Below are positions 26,313-33,867 of a DNA stretch of 64,000 bases, piece by piece. Origin of the DNA: DASXRA01 sp963737425 (GTDB taxonomy: Bacteria; Actinomycetota; Actinomycetes; Mycobacteriales; Jatrophihabitantaceae); the NCBI GenBank assembly GCA_963737425.1, contig CAVTSX010000005.1:248001-312000 (forward strand). The letters are read 5' to 3'. Below the pieces are notes generated by a model. That model saw only the letters and a list, made by a program, of their open reading frames with translations. It had not been told where the DNA came from and ran no database searches. Position numbers and translations under genes: made by a program. Each line of letters starts with the position of its first letter. Within the stretch, counting starts at the first letter, position 1.

Positions 26313-27347
26313 GTGACGCAGATGATGCGCGAGATCAGCGAGCAGCCCGAGGCCATGGCTCGCACGCTCGACGCGCTGCTGCCGTTACGGCCGCAGGTTG
26401 CGCGCCTGGCCGCCGGGCGCGGGCACGTCCTGTTCGTCGCACGCGGCTCGTCCGACAACGCGGCCATCTACGGGCGCTACCTTTGCGAGGTACTTGCCGG
26501 CCACCAGGCCGCGCTTGCCGCGCCGTCCGTCGCTACGCACTACGCGGCCGATCTCGACCTGTCCGACACGGTGGCCGTATGCGTGTCGCAGTCGGGCGAG
26601 ACCGAGGAGATCGCCGACACCCAGGCCTGGGCCGCGGCGCACGGCGCACGCACCATCGCGATCACGAACGTCAGCAGCAGCACCCTGGCCCGGGCGGCCG
26701 ACCTGGCGCTCGTCACGCAGGCCGGCGCCGAGCTTGCCGTCCCGGCGACGAAGACATACACCACGCAACTCGCTGCCATCGGCGTGCTCGTCAGCGCGCT
26801 TGCCGACCAGGCCAACGCCCTCGACTTCGGCCGCGTCCCGGCTGCTGCGGCGCGGCTGCTCGAGTGCGCACAGGCACCCGCCGAGAACGCGGCCGCGCTG
26901 CTCGCCGGTACCGCCGACACGTTGGTCACCGGACGGGGCATCACGTACGGCACGGCGCTCGAAGTAGCACTGAAGCTGGAGGAGACCTGCCTGCGCCCGG
27001 TACGCGGGTTGTCCTACGCAGACCTCAAGCACGGGCCGATCGCCGTCGTCGACGCCGACCTCGCCACAGTGCTCGTTGCCGCACCGGAAGGTCCGACCGT
27101 CGCCGGCATGACCCAGCTGGCCACGACCGTGCGCGAGCGGCACGCGAGCGTCGTCGGCATCGGCGGAGACGCCGCGTTCGCGGCCAACTGCGATATCACG
27201 CTGCCCGGCCCGGATCTGCCCGAAATGCTCGCCCCGCTGGCGCTGGCCATTCCCGGCCAGCTGATGGTCGAGGCGCTGGCGCGGCGACTGGGCCTCGATC
27301 CGGACAGCCCACGCGGTCTGTCGAAGGTCACCCAGACCGACCACTGA
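26313..27347 (+). CDS. SIS-domain sugar-phosphate enzyme, probable NagB-II-type glucosamine-6-phosphate deaminase
   Basis: This 344-residue protein contains two SIS domains like the isomerase half of GlmS but no glutaminase domain. Motifs: VARGSSDNAAIYGRY, VSQSGETEEIAD, VPATKTYTTQLAA, GRGITYGTALEVALKLEETC and GLSYADLKHGPIAV. Stand-alone proteins of this type (NagB-II, AgaS) deaminate and isomerise amino-sugar phosphates to fructose-6-phosphate. Convergent nagA immediately downstream supports the role. GTG 26313 is chosen because GAAGAGG ends 7 bases before it; GTG 26304 overlaps that ribosome site. Confidence 0.85.
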   Translation: MTQMMREISEQPEAMARTLDALLPLRPQVARLAAGRGHVLFVARGSSDNAAIYGRYLCEVLAGHQAALAAPSVATHYAADLDLSDTVAVCVSQSGETEEIADTQAWAAAHGARTIAITNVSSSTLARAADLALVTQAGAELAVPATKTYTTQLAAIGVLVSALADQANALDFGRVPAAAARLLECAQAPAENAAALLAGTADTLVTGRGITYGTALEVALKLEETCLRPVRGLSYADLKHGPIAVVDADLATVLVAAPEGPTVAGMTQLATTVRERHASVVGIGGDAAFAANCDITLPGPDLPEMLAPLALAIPGQLMVEALARRLGLDPDSPRGLSKVTQTDH

Positions 27348-27361
27348 CGCCAACCCGGCCC

Positions 27362-27408
27362 GATCGTGCAACTTCTCGCGGCGTCAGACCGCAGAAAGTT
27401 GCACGATC
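27362..27408. terminator. Bidirectional hairpin at convergent SIS and nagA 3' ends
   Basis: GATCGTGCAACTT (27362-27374) and AAGTTGCACGATC (27396-27408) are exact complements, with an inner GCGG/CCGC pairing that extends the stem. The distal arm lies inside the last codons of nagA and encodes its WIVQL. It probably terminates both convergent transcripts. Confidence 0.75.
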
Positions 27409-28496
27409 CATTCGCCGTGGGCCATGACCGCGTCCACGTCGAGGTCGTCGGACAGGACGACCAGATCGGCCGGCCGACCGACGTCGAGCGAGCCCGCATC
27501 CACACCGAGCACGCTCGCCGGGACGGCCGTCAGCGCCGCCACCGCGTCGGCCAGCCCGACGCCGGCCGCCACCGCGTTTCGCAGCGCGGCGTCGAGCGTC
27601 AGTGTGCTGCCCGCGATCGAGTCGCCTTCGGCAAGCCGCGCAACTCCGTCGCGGACGCGTACGCGCAGGTCACCCAGCAGGTACTCGCCGTCGCCGATGC
27701 CGGCAGCGCTCATCGCGTCGGTGATCAGCGCGATCCGGCCGGGCGCCGCCTTGCGGCACACCCATCCGACCAGCCCCGGGTGGACGTGGACGTTGTCGAC
27801 GATCAGCTCGAGGACGGCGTCGCTGTCGAGCAGCGCGGTGATCACCCCGGGCTCACGGTGATGCACTGGCCGCATCGCGTTGAACAGATGTGTTCCGACG
27901 GTGGCTCCGGCAGCTAGGCCGGCGCGGGCCTCGTCAAACGTGGCATCGGTGTGCCCGATCGCGGCGACCGAGCCGGCATCGACGATCTGCCGGATCGCGT
28001 CGGCGGCACCAGGCAATTCCGGCGCGATGGTCACCATGCGAACCGCGCCGCGTCCCGCCGCCAACAGGGCGCCGACCGTGTCGGCGTCGGGTGCTCGCAG
28101 CAGGGCCGGATCGTGCGCGCCACATCGGACGCTCGCCAGGAACGGGCCCTCCAGGTGGATGCCGGCGAGCGTTCCCTCGTCGACGAGCGGCGCGAGCGCC
28201 GCGATCTGATCGGCCATCACGGGCACTGGCGCCGTGACGAGGCTCGCCACGCTGGTCGTCGTGCCGTGGCTGCGATGGAAGTCGAGCGCCGTGCGCGGAT
28301 CGTCGTCCAAGGATGCGCCGCCGCCACCGTGCACGTGCATGTCGACGAAGCCTGGCGCCACGTAGCGCCCGCCGAGATCGACGCCCGGTTCGGGCGGTGC
28401 GCCGATGCCGGTAGCTGCGATACGCGAGTCGCGCACGTCGAGCCATCCAAGCCGGACGCCGTCGGGCCGGATCAGGCGGATATTGGCGAGGATCAC
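27384..28496 (-). CDS. nagA: N-acetylglucosamine-6-phosphate deacetylase
   Basis: This 370-residue amidohydrolase has the metal-binding HVHGGGG, HLEGPF (Glu), IGHTDA and GTHLFNAM (His residues) and the catalytic Asp in ITDAMSAAG. It converts GlcNAc-6-phosphate to glucosamine-6-phosphate plus acetate in the cytoplasm, feeding the SIS deaminase encoded convergently. GTG 28496 begins inside the stop of arsR (GTGA overlap), so translation is probably coupled to arsR. The C-terminal codons form one arm of the hairpin with the neighbouring gene. Confidence 0.93.
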   Translation of the reverse strand: MILANIRLIRPDGVRLGWLDVRDSRIAATGIGAPPEPGVDLGGRYVAPGFVDMHVHGGGGASLDDDPRTALDFHRSHGTTTSVASLVTAPVPVMADQIAALAPLVDEGTLAGIHLEGPFLASVRCGAHDPALLRAPDADTVGALLAAGRGAVRMVTIAPELPGAADAIRQIVDAGSVAAIGHTDATFDEARAGLAAGATVGTHLFNAMRPVHHREPGVITALLDSDAVLELIVDNVHVHPGLVGWVCRKAAPGRIALITDAMSAAGIGDGEYLLGDLRVRVRDGVARLAEGDSIAGSTLTLDAALRNAVAAGVGLADAVAALTAVPASVLGVDAGSLDVGRPADLVVLSDDLDVDAVMAHGEWIVQLSAV

Positions 28497-28828
28497 GCGC
28501 GGCCCAGGATGCTCGCCAGGGCGTCGAGGGCGCCGGGAACGACCCGGAAGTACGCCCATTTACCGCGCTGTTCACGCTCCAGGATGCCCGCGTCGACAAG
28601 CACTCTCAGGTGATGCGAGACCGTGGGCTGCGAGAGCCCGACCGGCTCGGTCAGCTCGCAGACGCACGCCTCGTCGCCTTCGTGCGCGGCGACGAGGGAC
28701 ACCAGCCGAAGCCGGGTCGGGTCGGCCAGCGCCTTGAGCACCTGCGCCAGCTGCTCCGCTTCGGCGGCGGCGATCGGCTCCCGAGTGATCGGGCTGCAGC
28801 AGGCGACCAGGTCCAACGAGGCAGTCAT
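28493..28828 (-). CDS. arsR: ArsR-family arsenic-responsive repressor
   Basis: This 111-residue winged-helix repressor has LAQVLKALADPTRLRLVSLVAAHE followed by CVCELTEPVGLSQPTVSHHLRVL as the recognition helix. C10-C11 in ACCSP near the N-terminus plus cysteines in ACVCEL resemble the Corynebacterium-type ArsR, whose As(III) site uses an N-terminal Cys pair and a Cys by the recognition helix. It is divergent from arsM across 83 bases with an inverted repeat. The stop overlaps the GTG of nagA by four bases, so nagA may be induced with it. Confidence 0.9.
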   Translation of the reverse strand: MTASLDLVACCSPITREPIAAAEAEQLAQVLKALADPTRLRLVSLVAAHEGDEACVCELTEPVGLSQPTVSHHLRVLVDAGILEREQRGKWAYFRVVPGALDALASILGRA

Positions 28829-28841
28829 GACACGAGCGTAC

Positions 28842-28861
28842 GCATTGACAGCAATCAATGC
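28842..28861. promoter_or_regulatory. Inverted repeat in the arsR-arsM divergent spacer, candidate ArsR operator
   Basis: GCATTGA (28842-28848) and TCAATGC (28855-28861) are exact complements around six bases. A second weaker dyad, ATAGAC-GGTT-GTCGAT, is at 28881-28896. ArsR operators are AT-richer dyads over the promoter, which fits; binding is inferred. Confidence 0.55.
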
Positions 28862-28911
28862 GTGAGGCATAGTTAGATACATAGACGGTTGTCGATATGA
28901 GGAGGCCAATC

Positions 28912-29676
28912 ATGACCGAGGTGCGCGAGCAGGTACGCCAGCGCTATGCCGAGGCCGCGCTCGCCGTCACCAACGGCACCGCATGCGCCACCGACGGATC
29001 ATGCTGCGGGTCAGACAGCACGTGTTGCCCTGATGCGACCGAGGCCGCATTCGGGCCGAGCCTCTACAGCGCCGACGAGCAGGGCGAGATCCCCACCCAG
29101 GCGCTGATCGCCAGCCTGGGTTGTGGCAATCCGCTCGCCGTCGCCGATCTGCACGAAGGCGAGCGGGTGCTCGACCTCGGCTCCGGCGGCGGTCTCGATG
29201 TGTTGCTTTCCGCGCGACGAGTCGGGCCGACCGGACGCGCGTACGGCCTCGACATGACCGACGAGATGCTCGCACTCGCCCGCGCGAATGCCGAGGCGGC
29301 CGAAGCGGACAATGTCGAGTTCCTGCGCGGAACGATCGAGGCGATCCCGCTGCCCGATGCCGCGATCGACGTGATCATCTCCAACTGCGTGATCAACCTG
29401 TCCGACGACAAGCCCGCAGTCTTCACCGAGATGCACCGCGTGCTGACCGCCGGCGGGCGCATCGGCATCTCCGACGTCGTGGCCGAGGACTCGCTCACGG
29501 CGGCCGATCGGGCCGAGCGCGGCAGCTACGTCGGCTGCATCGCCGGTGCGTTGAGCCGCGCCGAGTATCTCGACGGTCTGGCCGCCGCCGGCTTCGTCGA
29601 CGCGTCCGTCGAATTCACCCACGAGGCGGCACCGGGCATGCACGGCGCGATCATCCGGGCCCGCAAGCGCATGTGA
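28912..29676 (+). CDS. arsM: Arsenite S-adenosylmethionine methyltransferase
   Basis: This 254-residue enzyme has the SAM-binding VLDLGSGGGLDVLLSARRVG at about 84-103 and the ArsM cysteines in LGCGNPLA, ISNCVINLS and SYVGCIAGA that coordinate As(III). An N-terminal Cys cluster (CATDGSCCGSDSTCC) is common in actinobacterial ArsM. It methylates As(III) to mono-, di- and trimethyl forms. GAGGAGG lies 7 bases before ATG 28912. The divergent arsR and downstream arsN-like gene make a detoxification unit. Confidence 0.93.
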   Translation: MTEVREQVRQRYAEAALAVTNGTACATDGSCCGSDSTCCPDATEAAFGPSLYSADEQGEIPTQALIASLGCGNPLAVADLHEGERVLDLGSGGGLDVLLSARRVGPTGRAYGLDMTDEMLALARANAEAAEADNVEFLRGTIEAIPLPDAAIDVIISNCVINLSDDKPAVFTEMHRVLTAGGRIGISDVVAEDSLTAADRAERGSYVGCIAGALSRAEYLDGLAAAGFVDASVEFTHEAAPGMHGAIIRARKRM

Positions 29677-29738
29677 TCCGCGGCCGTGTTGCGGCCCGCT
29701 CGACGCTCACCGGAACGGCCGTCGGACACAATGGCGAC

Positions 29739-30221
29739 GTGATCTCAGTTCGACCGCTCGCCGACACCGATTGGCCTGCTGTACTGCGCATCTACGCCGA
29801 AGGCATCGCCGCCGGCAACGCGACGTTCGAGACCGAGGTGCCGCGACACGATGTCCTCGATGCACGGTGGCTGACCGGCCATCGCTGGGTCGCCGAGGTC
29901 GCCGGTGTCGTCGTCGGCTGGGCCGCAGCGAGCCCGATCTCGACCCGGTCCTGCTACGCGGGTGTTGCCGAAACCTCGGTCTACGTCGCCGATCACTTCC
30001 AGGGCCGGGGAATCGGTCGCGCACTGGTGCGCCAGCAGGTGGCCGCCGCGGATGCCGGTGGACTTTGGACCCTGCAGACGTCGATCTTCCCGGAGAACAT
30101 CGCATCGCTGGAACTGCACTACGCAGCGGGCTTCCGGTTGGTCGGCGTACGGGAGCGGATAGCGCAGCATGGCGGCATCTGGAGGGACACGCTGCTCATC
30201 GAGCGCCGACGGGCCGAATGA
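29739..30221 (+). CDS. arsN: GNAT acetyltransferase of the phosphinothricin/arsinothricin (ArsN) type
   Basis: This 160-residue GNAT resembles PAT/Bar and ArsN: ISVRPLADTDWPAVLRIYAEG, NATFETEVP (family substrate-loop signature), WVAEVAGVVVGWAAASP, ETSVYVADHFQGRGIGRALV (acetyl-CoA site), NIASLELHYAAGF and a terminal WRDTLLIERR. PAT acetylates phosphinothricin; ArsN1 acetylates the arsenic antibiotic arsinothricin and usually sits in ars operons. Position 63 bases after arsM favours ArsN, but homology alone cannot decide. GTG 29739 has no clear ribosome site. Confidence 0.85.
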   Translation: MISVRPLADTDWPAVLRIYAEGIAAGNATFETEVPRHDVLDARWLTGHRWVAEVAGVVVGWAAASPISTRSCYAGVAETSVYVADHFQGRGIGRALVRQQVAAADAGGLWTLQTSIFPENIASLELHYAAGFRLVGVRERIAQHGGIWRDTLLIERRRAE

Positions 30222-30296
30222 GACATCTCAGGCAGCGCCCATATCAGCCTGGCTAGACTGCGGGAGGCGTTTTAACCGTCCAGAGGGGGACCTGCG

Positions 30297-31751
30297 ATGC
30301 CACGGCAGCTGCGGCGGTCGCGCCCGATCGGCGCGCTGGCCATCGCCGCGCTGGTGCTGACCGGCTGCACGGTGACGGTGTCCGGCCACAACGTCGCCCT
30401 TCCCGTAGCTCCTAACTCCAACCTCAGCGTGATCGGCGATTCGCACGGAAACTTCGATCAGACCGTCAAGAACTCCATCGACGACGTCCTGGCCTTCTGG
30501 CGCAAGCAGTACCCGTCAATCGCGAATGGCAAGCAACTGCCCGAGCTCAAGGGCAAGCTCTATTCAGTCGACGGCGCGCACCCCAGCGACGAGGTCAAAC
30601 AGAACGGTTGCCTGCGCAAAGCGGGTACCGACGCCGTCGTCGACAACGCCTTCTACTGCGAACTCGACGACTCCATCGCATGGGATCGCGACCCGCAGCA
30701 TCTCGTGCCCGCGCTCGGCACGAAATACGGGCCGCTGCTCGTCGCGATGGTGTTCGCGCACGAGTTCGGCCACGCGGTTCAGCAGCGGCTCGGCCTGTTC
30801 AATCAGCAGGTCGCCACGATCGTGCACGAAAGCCAGGCCGACTGCGCGGCCGGAGCGTTCACGGCCTACGTCATGAAAAGCCAGGCGCCGCACATCCGGT
30901 CCACACCGAGCGATCTCGACCGCGCGCTGATCGGGTACCTCAATGTCCGCGACGACACACCGACCGATGAGAAAGAGATCTCGCACGGGGACGGCTTCGA
31001 CCGCATCGGCTCCGTCGCCGACGGCTTCCAGAACGGCGTCACCGACTGCTTCAAGTCAAATTGGGCCGACCGCCAGTTCACCGAGCGCCCGTACGCGCCG
31101 AACGAGGAGCAGCAGCCGGAAAGCCCCGAGGGAAACGAGTCCTTCGACAAGGTGATCGACGGCAGCTCGCAGGGCGGCGGGCTGCAGCCGGACCTGAACA
31201 AGTTCTGGAAAGCGACCGCGCAGCGTTACAGCAAATCCTGGACCGACGTCAAAATCGCCGAAGCCGACCACCCGAAATGCGGCGGGGATTCGAGTAGCGA
31301 ATTCGGCTATTGCCCGAACGACAACACCGTCTATTTCAGCAAGTCGTACGCGCAGACTGCTTACAACAGCATGTCGGTCCTGAACATCGAGCGCAGTAGC
31401 GCGAACGTATCGGTCATCGAGAACCAGCCGGCCGATTTCGCACTGGGCACGCTGTTCTCCTACGGCTGGGCAATGGCCGTCCGGCACCAGTTCTTCAACC
31501 GCGGCTTGGACGACGGCACCGCCCTGCTCGCGGCAAGTTGCTACACCGGTGCCTACGCCAAGAGCATCAACGTCGCGCCGAACACCCCTGGGCACAACTT
31601 CTTCCTGTCGCCGCCCGACATGGACGAGGCAACGTCGGCCGTGCTGAGCCTCGTCGGTACCGATCAGGCATTCGGCTCGCGCGGCACGACCGGCTTCGAG
31701 CGTGTGCAGAGCTTCATCAAGGGTTACGACGGCGGCCTTACCGCCTGCTGA
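30297..31751 (+). CDS. Neutral zinc metallopeptidase lipoprotein (YpfJ/PF04228-like)
   Basis: This 484-residue predicted lipoprotein has LVLTGC as lipobox (about residue 23). The zinc site is H155-EFGH159 with the third ligand likely in ESQADCAAGAF about 25 residues on. Several conserved cysteines (NGCLR, FYCELDD, VTDCF, YCPNDNT) suggest disulfides outside the membrane. The substrate is unknown. AGAGGGGGA precedes ATG 30297. Its last 28 bases overlap the convergent phosphatase gene. Confidence 0.88.
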   Translation: MPRQLRRSRPIGALAIAALVLTGCTVTVSGHNVALPVAPNSNLSVIGDSHGNFDQTVKNSIDDVLAFWRKQYPSIANGKQLPELKGKLYSVDGAHPSDEVKQNGCLRKAGTDAVVDNAFYCELDDSIAWDRDPQHLVPALGTKYGPLLVAMVFAHEFGHAVQQRLGLFNQQVATIVHESQADCAAGAFTAYVMKSQAPHIRSTPSDLDRALIGYLNVRDDTPTDEKEISHGDGFDRIGSVADGFQNGVTDCFKSNWADRQFTERPYAPNEEQQPESPEGNESFDKVIDGSSQGGGLQPDLNKFWKATAQRYSKSWTDVKIAEADHPKCGGDSSSEFGYCPNDNTVYFSKSYAQTAYNSMSVLNIERSSANVSVIENQPADFALGTLFSYGWAMAVRHQFFNRGLDDGTALLAASCYTGAYAKSINVAPNTPGHNFFLSPPDMDEATSAVLSLVGTDQAFGSRGTTGFERVQSFIKGYDGGLTAC

Positions 31752-32227
31752 TCGGTGCGGGCGAGCAGTCCGGTGCAGGCCCGCTCTATTTGCCGCAAGA
31801 CGGTGACGAACCCATCCGCGTCGTCGTAGTACGGGTCGGGCACGTCCAGATCGTCTTCGGCCGCCGCCGCCTGGTCGAACGAGCGCAACAGCACGACCTT
31901 GTCGCGCGCCGCCTGCGGATCGTCGGCCAGGTCGGCCAGGTCGAGAAGGTGCCGCGCATGGCCGCGATCCAACGCGACGACCAGATCCCGGCCGGCGAAG
32001 TCGGCGGCGGCGAACTGCTTCGCCTCGTGGCGCGGCGGGTCGTAGCCCTGTGCGATCAGCGTGGCGCGGGCCCGGGCGTCCATGTCGTCGCCGGCGTGCC
32101 AGTCACCCGTCCCGGCCGAATCGACCTGGAAGCCGTCCGTGCCACGATCGCGAAGCATCGTGACGAAGACGGCCTCAGCCGTTGGCGAGCGGCAGATGTT
32201 TCCTGAGCAGACGAAGCAGATGCGCAC
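31724..32227 (-). CDS. ptpA: Low-molecular-weight protein tyrosine phosphatase (PtpA type)
   Basis: This 167-residue enzyme has the P-loop CX5R at C7-R13 (VCSGNICRSP) and the general-acid motif DPYYDD. It dephosphorylates phosphotyrosine proteins; mycobacterial PtpA is the nearest known type. GTG 32227 is the only start that keeps the P-loop at its standard distance. The final codons overlap the metallopeptidase gene on the other strand. Confidence 0.92.
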   Translation of the reverse strand: MRICFVCSGNICRSPTAEAVFVTMLRDRGTDGFQVDSAGTGDWHAGDDMDARARATLIAQGYDPPRHEAKQFAAADFAGRDLVVALDRGHARHLLDLADLADDPQAARDKVVLLRSFDQAAAAEDDLDVPDPYYDDADGFVTVLRQIERACTGLLARTDQQAVRPPS

Positions 32228-32262
32228 CGTCCCATTCTGCCCGCCGCCCGTTGCCCACGACG

Positions 32263-32304
32263 TGTCCTACCCAGCGCGGCCGCTCACGCGGCGAAGGTAG
32301 GACA
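32263..32304. promoter_or_regulatory. Inverted repeat between divergent ptpA and tldD
   Basis: TGTCCTACC (32263-32271) and GGTAGGACA (32296-32304) are exact complements around 24 bases that themselves are GC-rich and self-complementary. It could be an operator for one or both genes or a cruciform. Confidence 0.45.
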
Positions 32305-32334
32305 ACTCGGCGGAACCCGGCGGGCGCAACAAGC

Positions 32335-32357
32335 TTGAACCCGGTCGGTAGGTTCAA
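32335..32357 (+). promoter_or_regulatory. Inverted repeat abutting the tldD start codon
   Basis: TTGAACC (32335-32341) and GGTTCAA (32351-32357) end 3 bases before ATG 32361. If transcribed, the hairpin would cover the ribosome-binding region. Confidence 0.4.
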
Positions 32358-32360
32358 CGC

Positions 32361-33866
32361 ATGCCCGACATTGACCCGTCCTTCCTCGCCCTGCCGGTGC
32401 GAGACCTCGCTGATGCGGCCCTGGGCCGAGCCCAGGAGCTGGGCGCCGAGCACGCCGACTTCCGGCTCGAGCGCATTCGCGTGAGTACCGTCAGCCTGCG
32501 CGACGCGCGGCTCGACTCCAGCGCCGACACCGAGGACTTCGGACTCTCCGTCCGGGTCATCCACGACGGCGCCTGGGGATTTGCCAGTGGCATCGAACGC
32601 ACCCCCGATGCTGCGCGCCGTCTGGCCGAGCAGGCTTTGGCCGCCGCGAAGGTGAGCCGCGTGCTGAGCGAAGATCCCGTCACGCTCGCCTCCGAGCCGA
32701 TTTATGCCGACGCCACCTGGGTGTCGGCTTACGACATCAACCCGTTCGACATCCCCGAAGCCGACCGCGTGACCCGGCTGGCGGACCTGTCCGAGCGGTT
32801 GCTCAGCGCCGACGGCGTCGACCACGTCGACGCGCTGATGATGCAGGTACTCGAAAACAAGTTCTACGCCGACACCGCGGGCACGAGCACCACCCAGCAG
32901 CGGGTGCGCGTCCACCCGCAGTTCACTGCCGTGCACGTCGACCGCGCGGCCGGCAAGTTCTTCTCGATGCGCACGCTCGCCGCGCCGGCCGGTCGCGGTT
33001 GGGAATACCTCACCGGCACGGGCTGGGATTTCGACGCCGAGATCGCCGAGTTGCCCAGCCTGCTCGCCGAGCACGTCAAGGCGCCGAGCGTCGAGGCCGG
33101 CGAATACGACCTGGTCATCGACCCGTCGAACCTGTGGCTGACCATCCACGAATCGATCGGGCACGCCACCGAACTCGACCGAGCCCTCGGCTACGAGGCG
33201 GCGTACGCCGGAACGAGCTTCGCCACCTTCGACAAGCTCGACCGACTCAAGTACGGCAGCCCCGTCATGAACGTCAAGGGCGACCGTACCGTCGAGTACG
33301 GACTTGCCACGGTCGGCTACGACGACGAGGGCGTGCAGGCGCAGGAGTTCGACATCGTCCGCGATGGCACGCTCGTCGGCTACCAACTCAACCGGCAGAT
33401 GGCGCAGGCGAAGGGATTCGGGCGCTCGAACGGCTGCGCGTTTGCCGACTCGGCCGGCCACATTCCCTTGCAGCGCATGGCGAATGTGTCCCTGCAGGCT
33501 GCGCCCGGCGGTCCGTCCACCGACGAGCTGATCAGCGGCGTCGAACGCGGCATCTACATCGTGGGCGACCGCTCGTGGTCGATCGACATGCAGCGCTACA
33601 ACTTCCAGTTCACCGGGCAGCGGTTCTTCAAGATCGAAAACGGACGACTGGCCGGCCAGTTGAAGGACGTCGCCTACCAGTCCTCGACCACCGACTTCTG
33701 GGGTTCCCTGCAAGCTGTCGGCGGTCCCGATACGTATGTGCTCGGCGGCGCCTTCAACTGCGGCAAGGGTCAGCCCGGCCAGATCGCGGCAGTGTCACAC
33801 GGCTGCCCGGCAACGCTGTTCCGGGGAATCAACGTGCTCAACACCGTCGCCGAGGGAGGGCGCTGA
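32361..33866 (+). CDS. tldD: TldD metalloprotease subunit
   Basis: This 501-residue protein has the TldD zinc motif H263-ESIGH267 (TIHESIGHATELDRALGYEAAYAG). In E. coli TldD is the catalytic half of the TldD/TldE heterodimer that degrades unfolded or cyclic peptides and matures microcin B17 and CcdA. The partner TldE gene starts two bases after this stop. No peptide-natural-product gene is evident nearby, so a housekeeping role is likelier. Confidence 0.93.
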   Translation: MPDIDPSFLALPVRDLADAALGRAQELGAEHADFRLERIRVSTVSLRDARLDSSADTEDFGLSVRVIHDGAWGFASGIERTPDAARRLAEQALAAAKVSRVLSEDPVTLASEPIYADATWVSAYDINPFDIPEADRVTRLADLSERLLSADGVDHVDALMMQVLENKFYADTAGTSTTQQRVRVHPQFTAVHVDRAAGKFFSMRTLAAPAGRGWEYLTGTGWDFDAEIAELPSLLAEHVKAPSVEAGEYDLVIDPSNLWLTIHESIGHATELDRALGYEAAYAGTSFATFDKLDRLKYGSPVMNVKGDRTVEYGLATVGYDDEGVQAQEFDIVRDGTLVGYQLNRQMAQAKGFGRSNGCAFADSAGHIPLQRMANVSLQAAPGGPSTDELISGVERGIYIVGDRSWSIDMQRYNFQFTGQRFFKIENGRLAGQLKDVAYQSSTTDFWGSLQAVGGPDTYVLGGAFNCGKGQPGQIAAVSHGCPATLFRGINVLNTVAEGGR

Positions 33867-33867
33867 C

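Noticed and set aside
32175..33713. A 512-codon minus-strand frame opposite tldD
   Set aside because: TldD has its zinc motif and full family similarity; the antisense frame has none.
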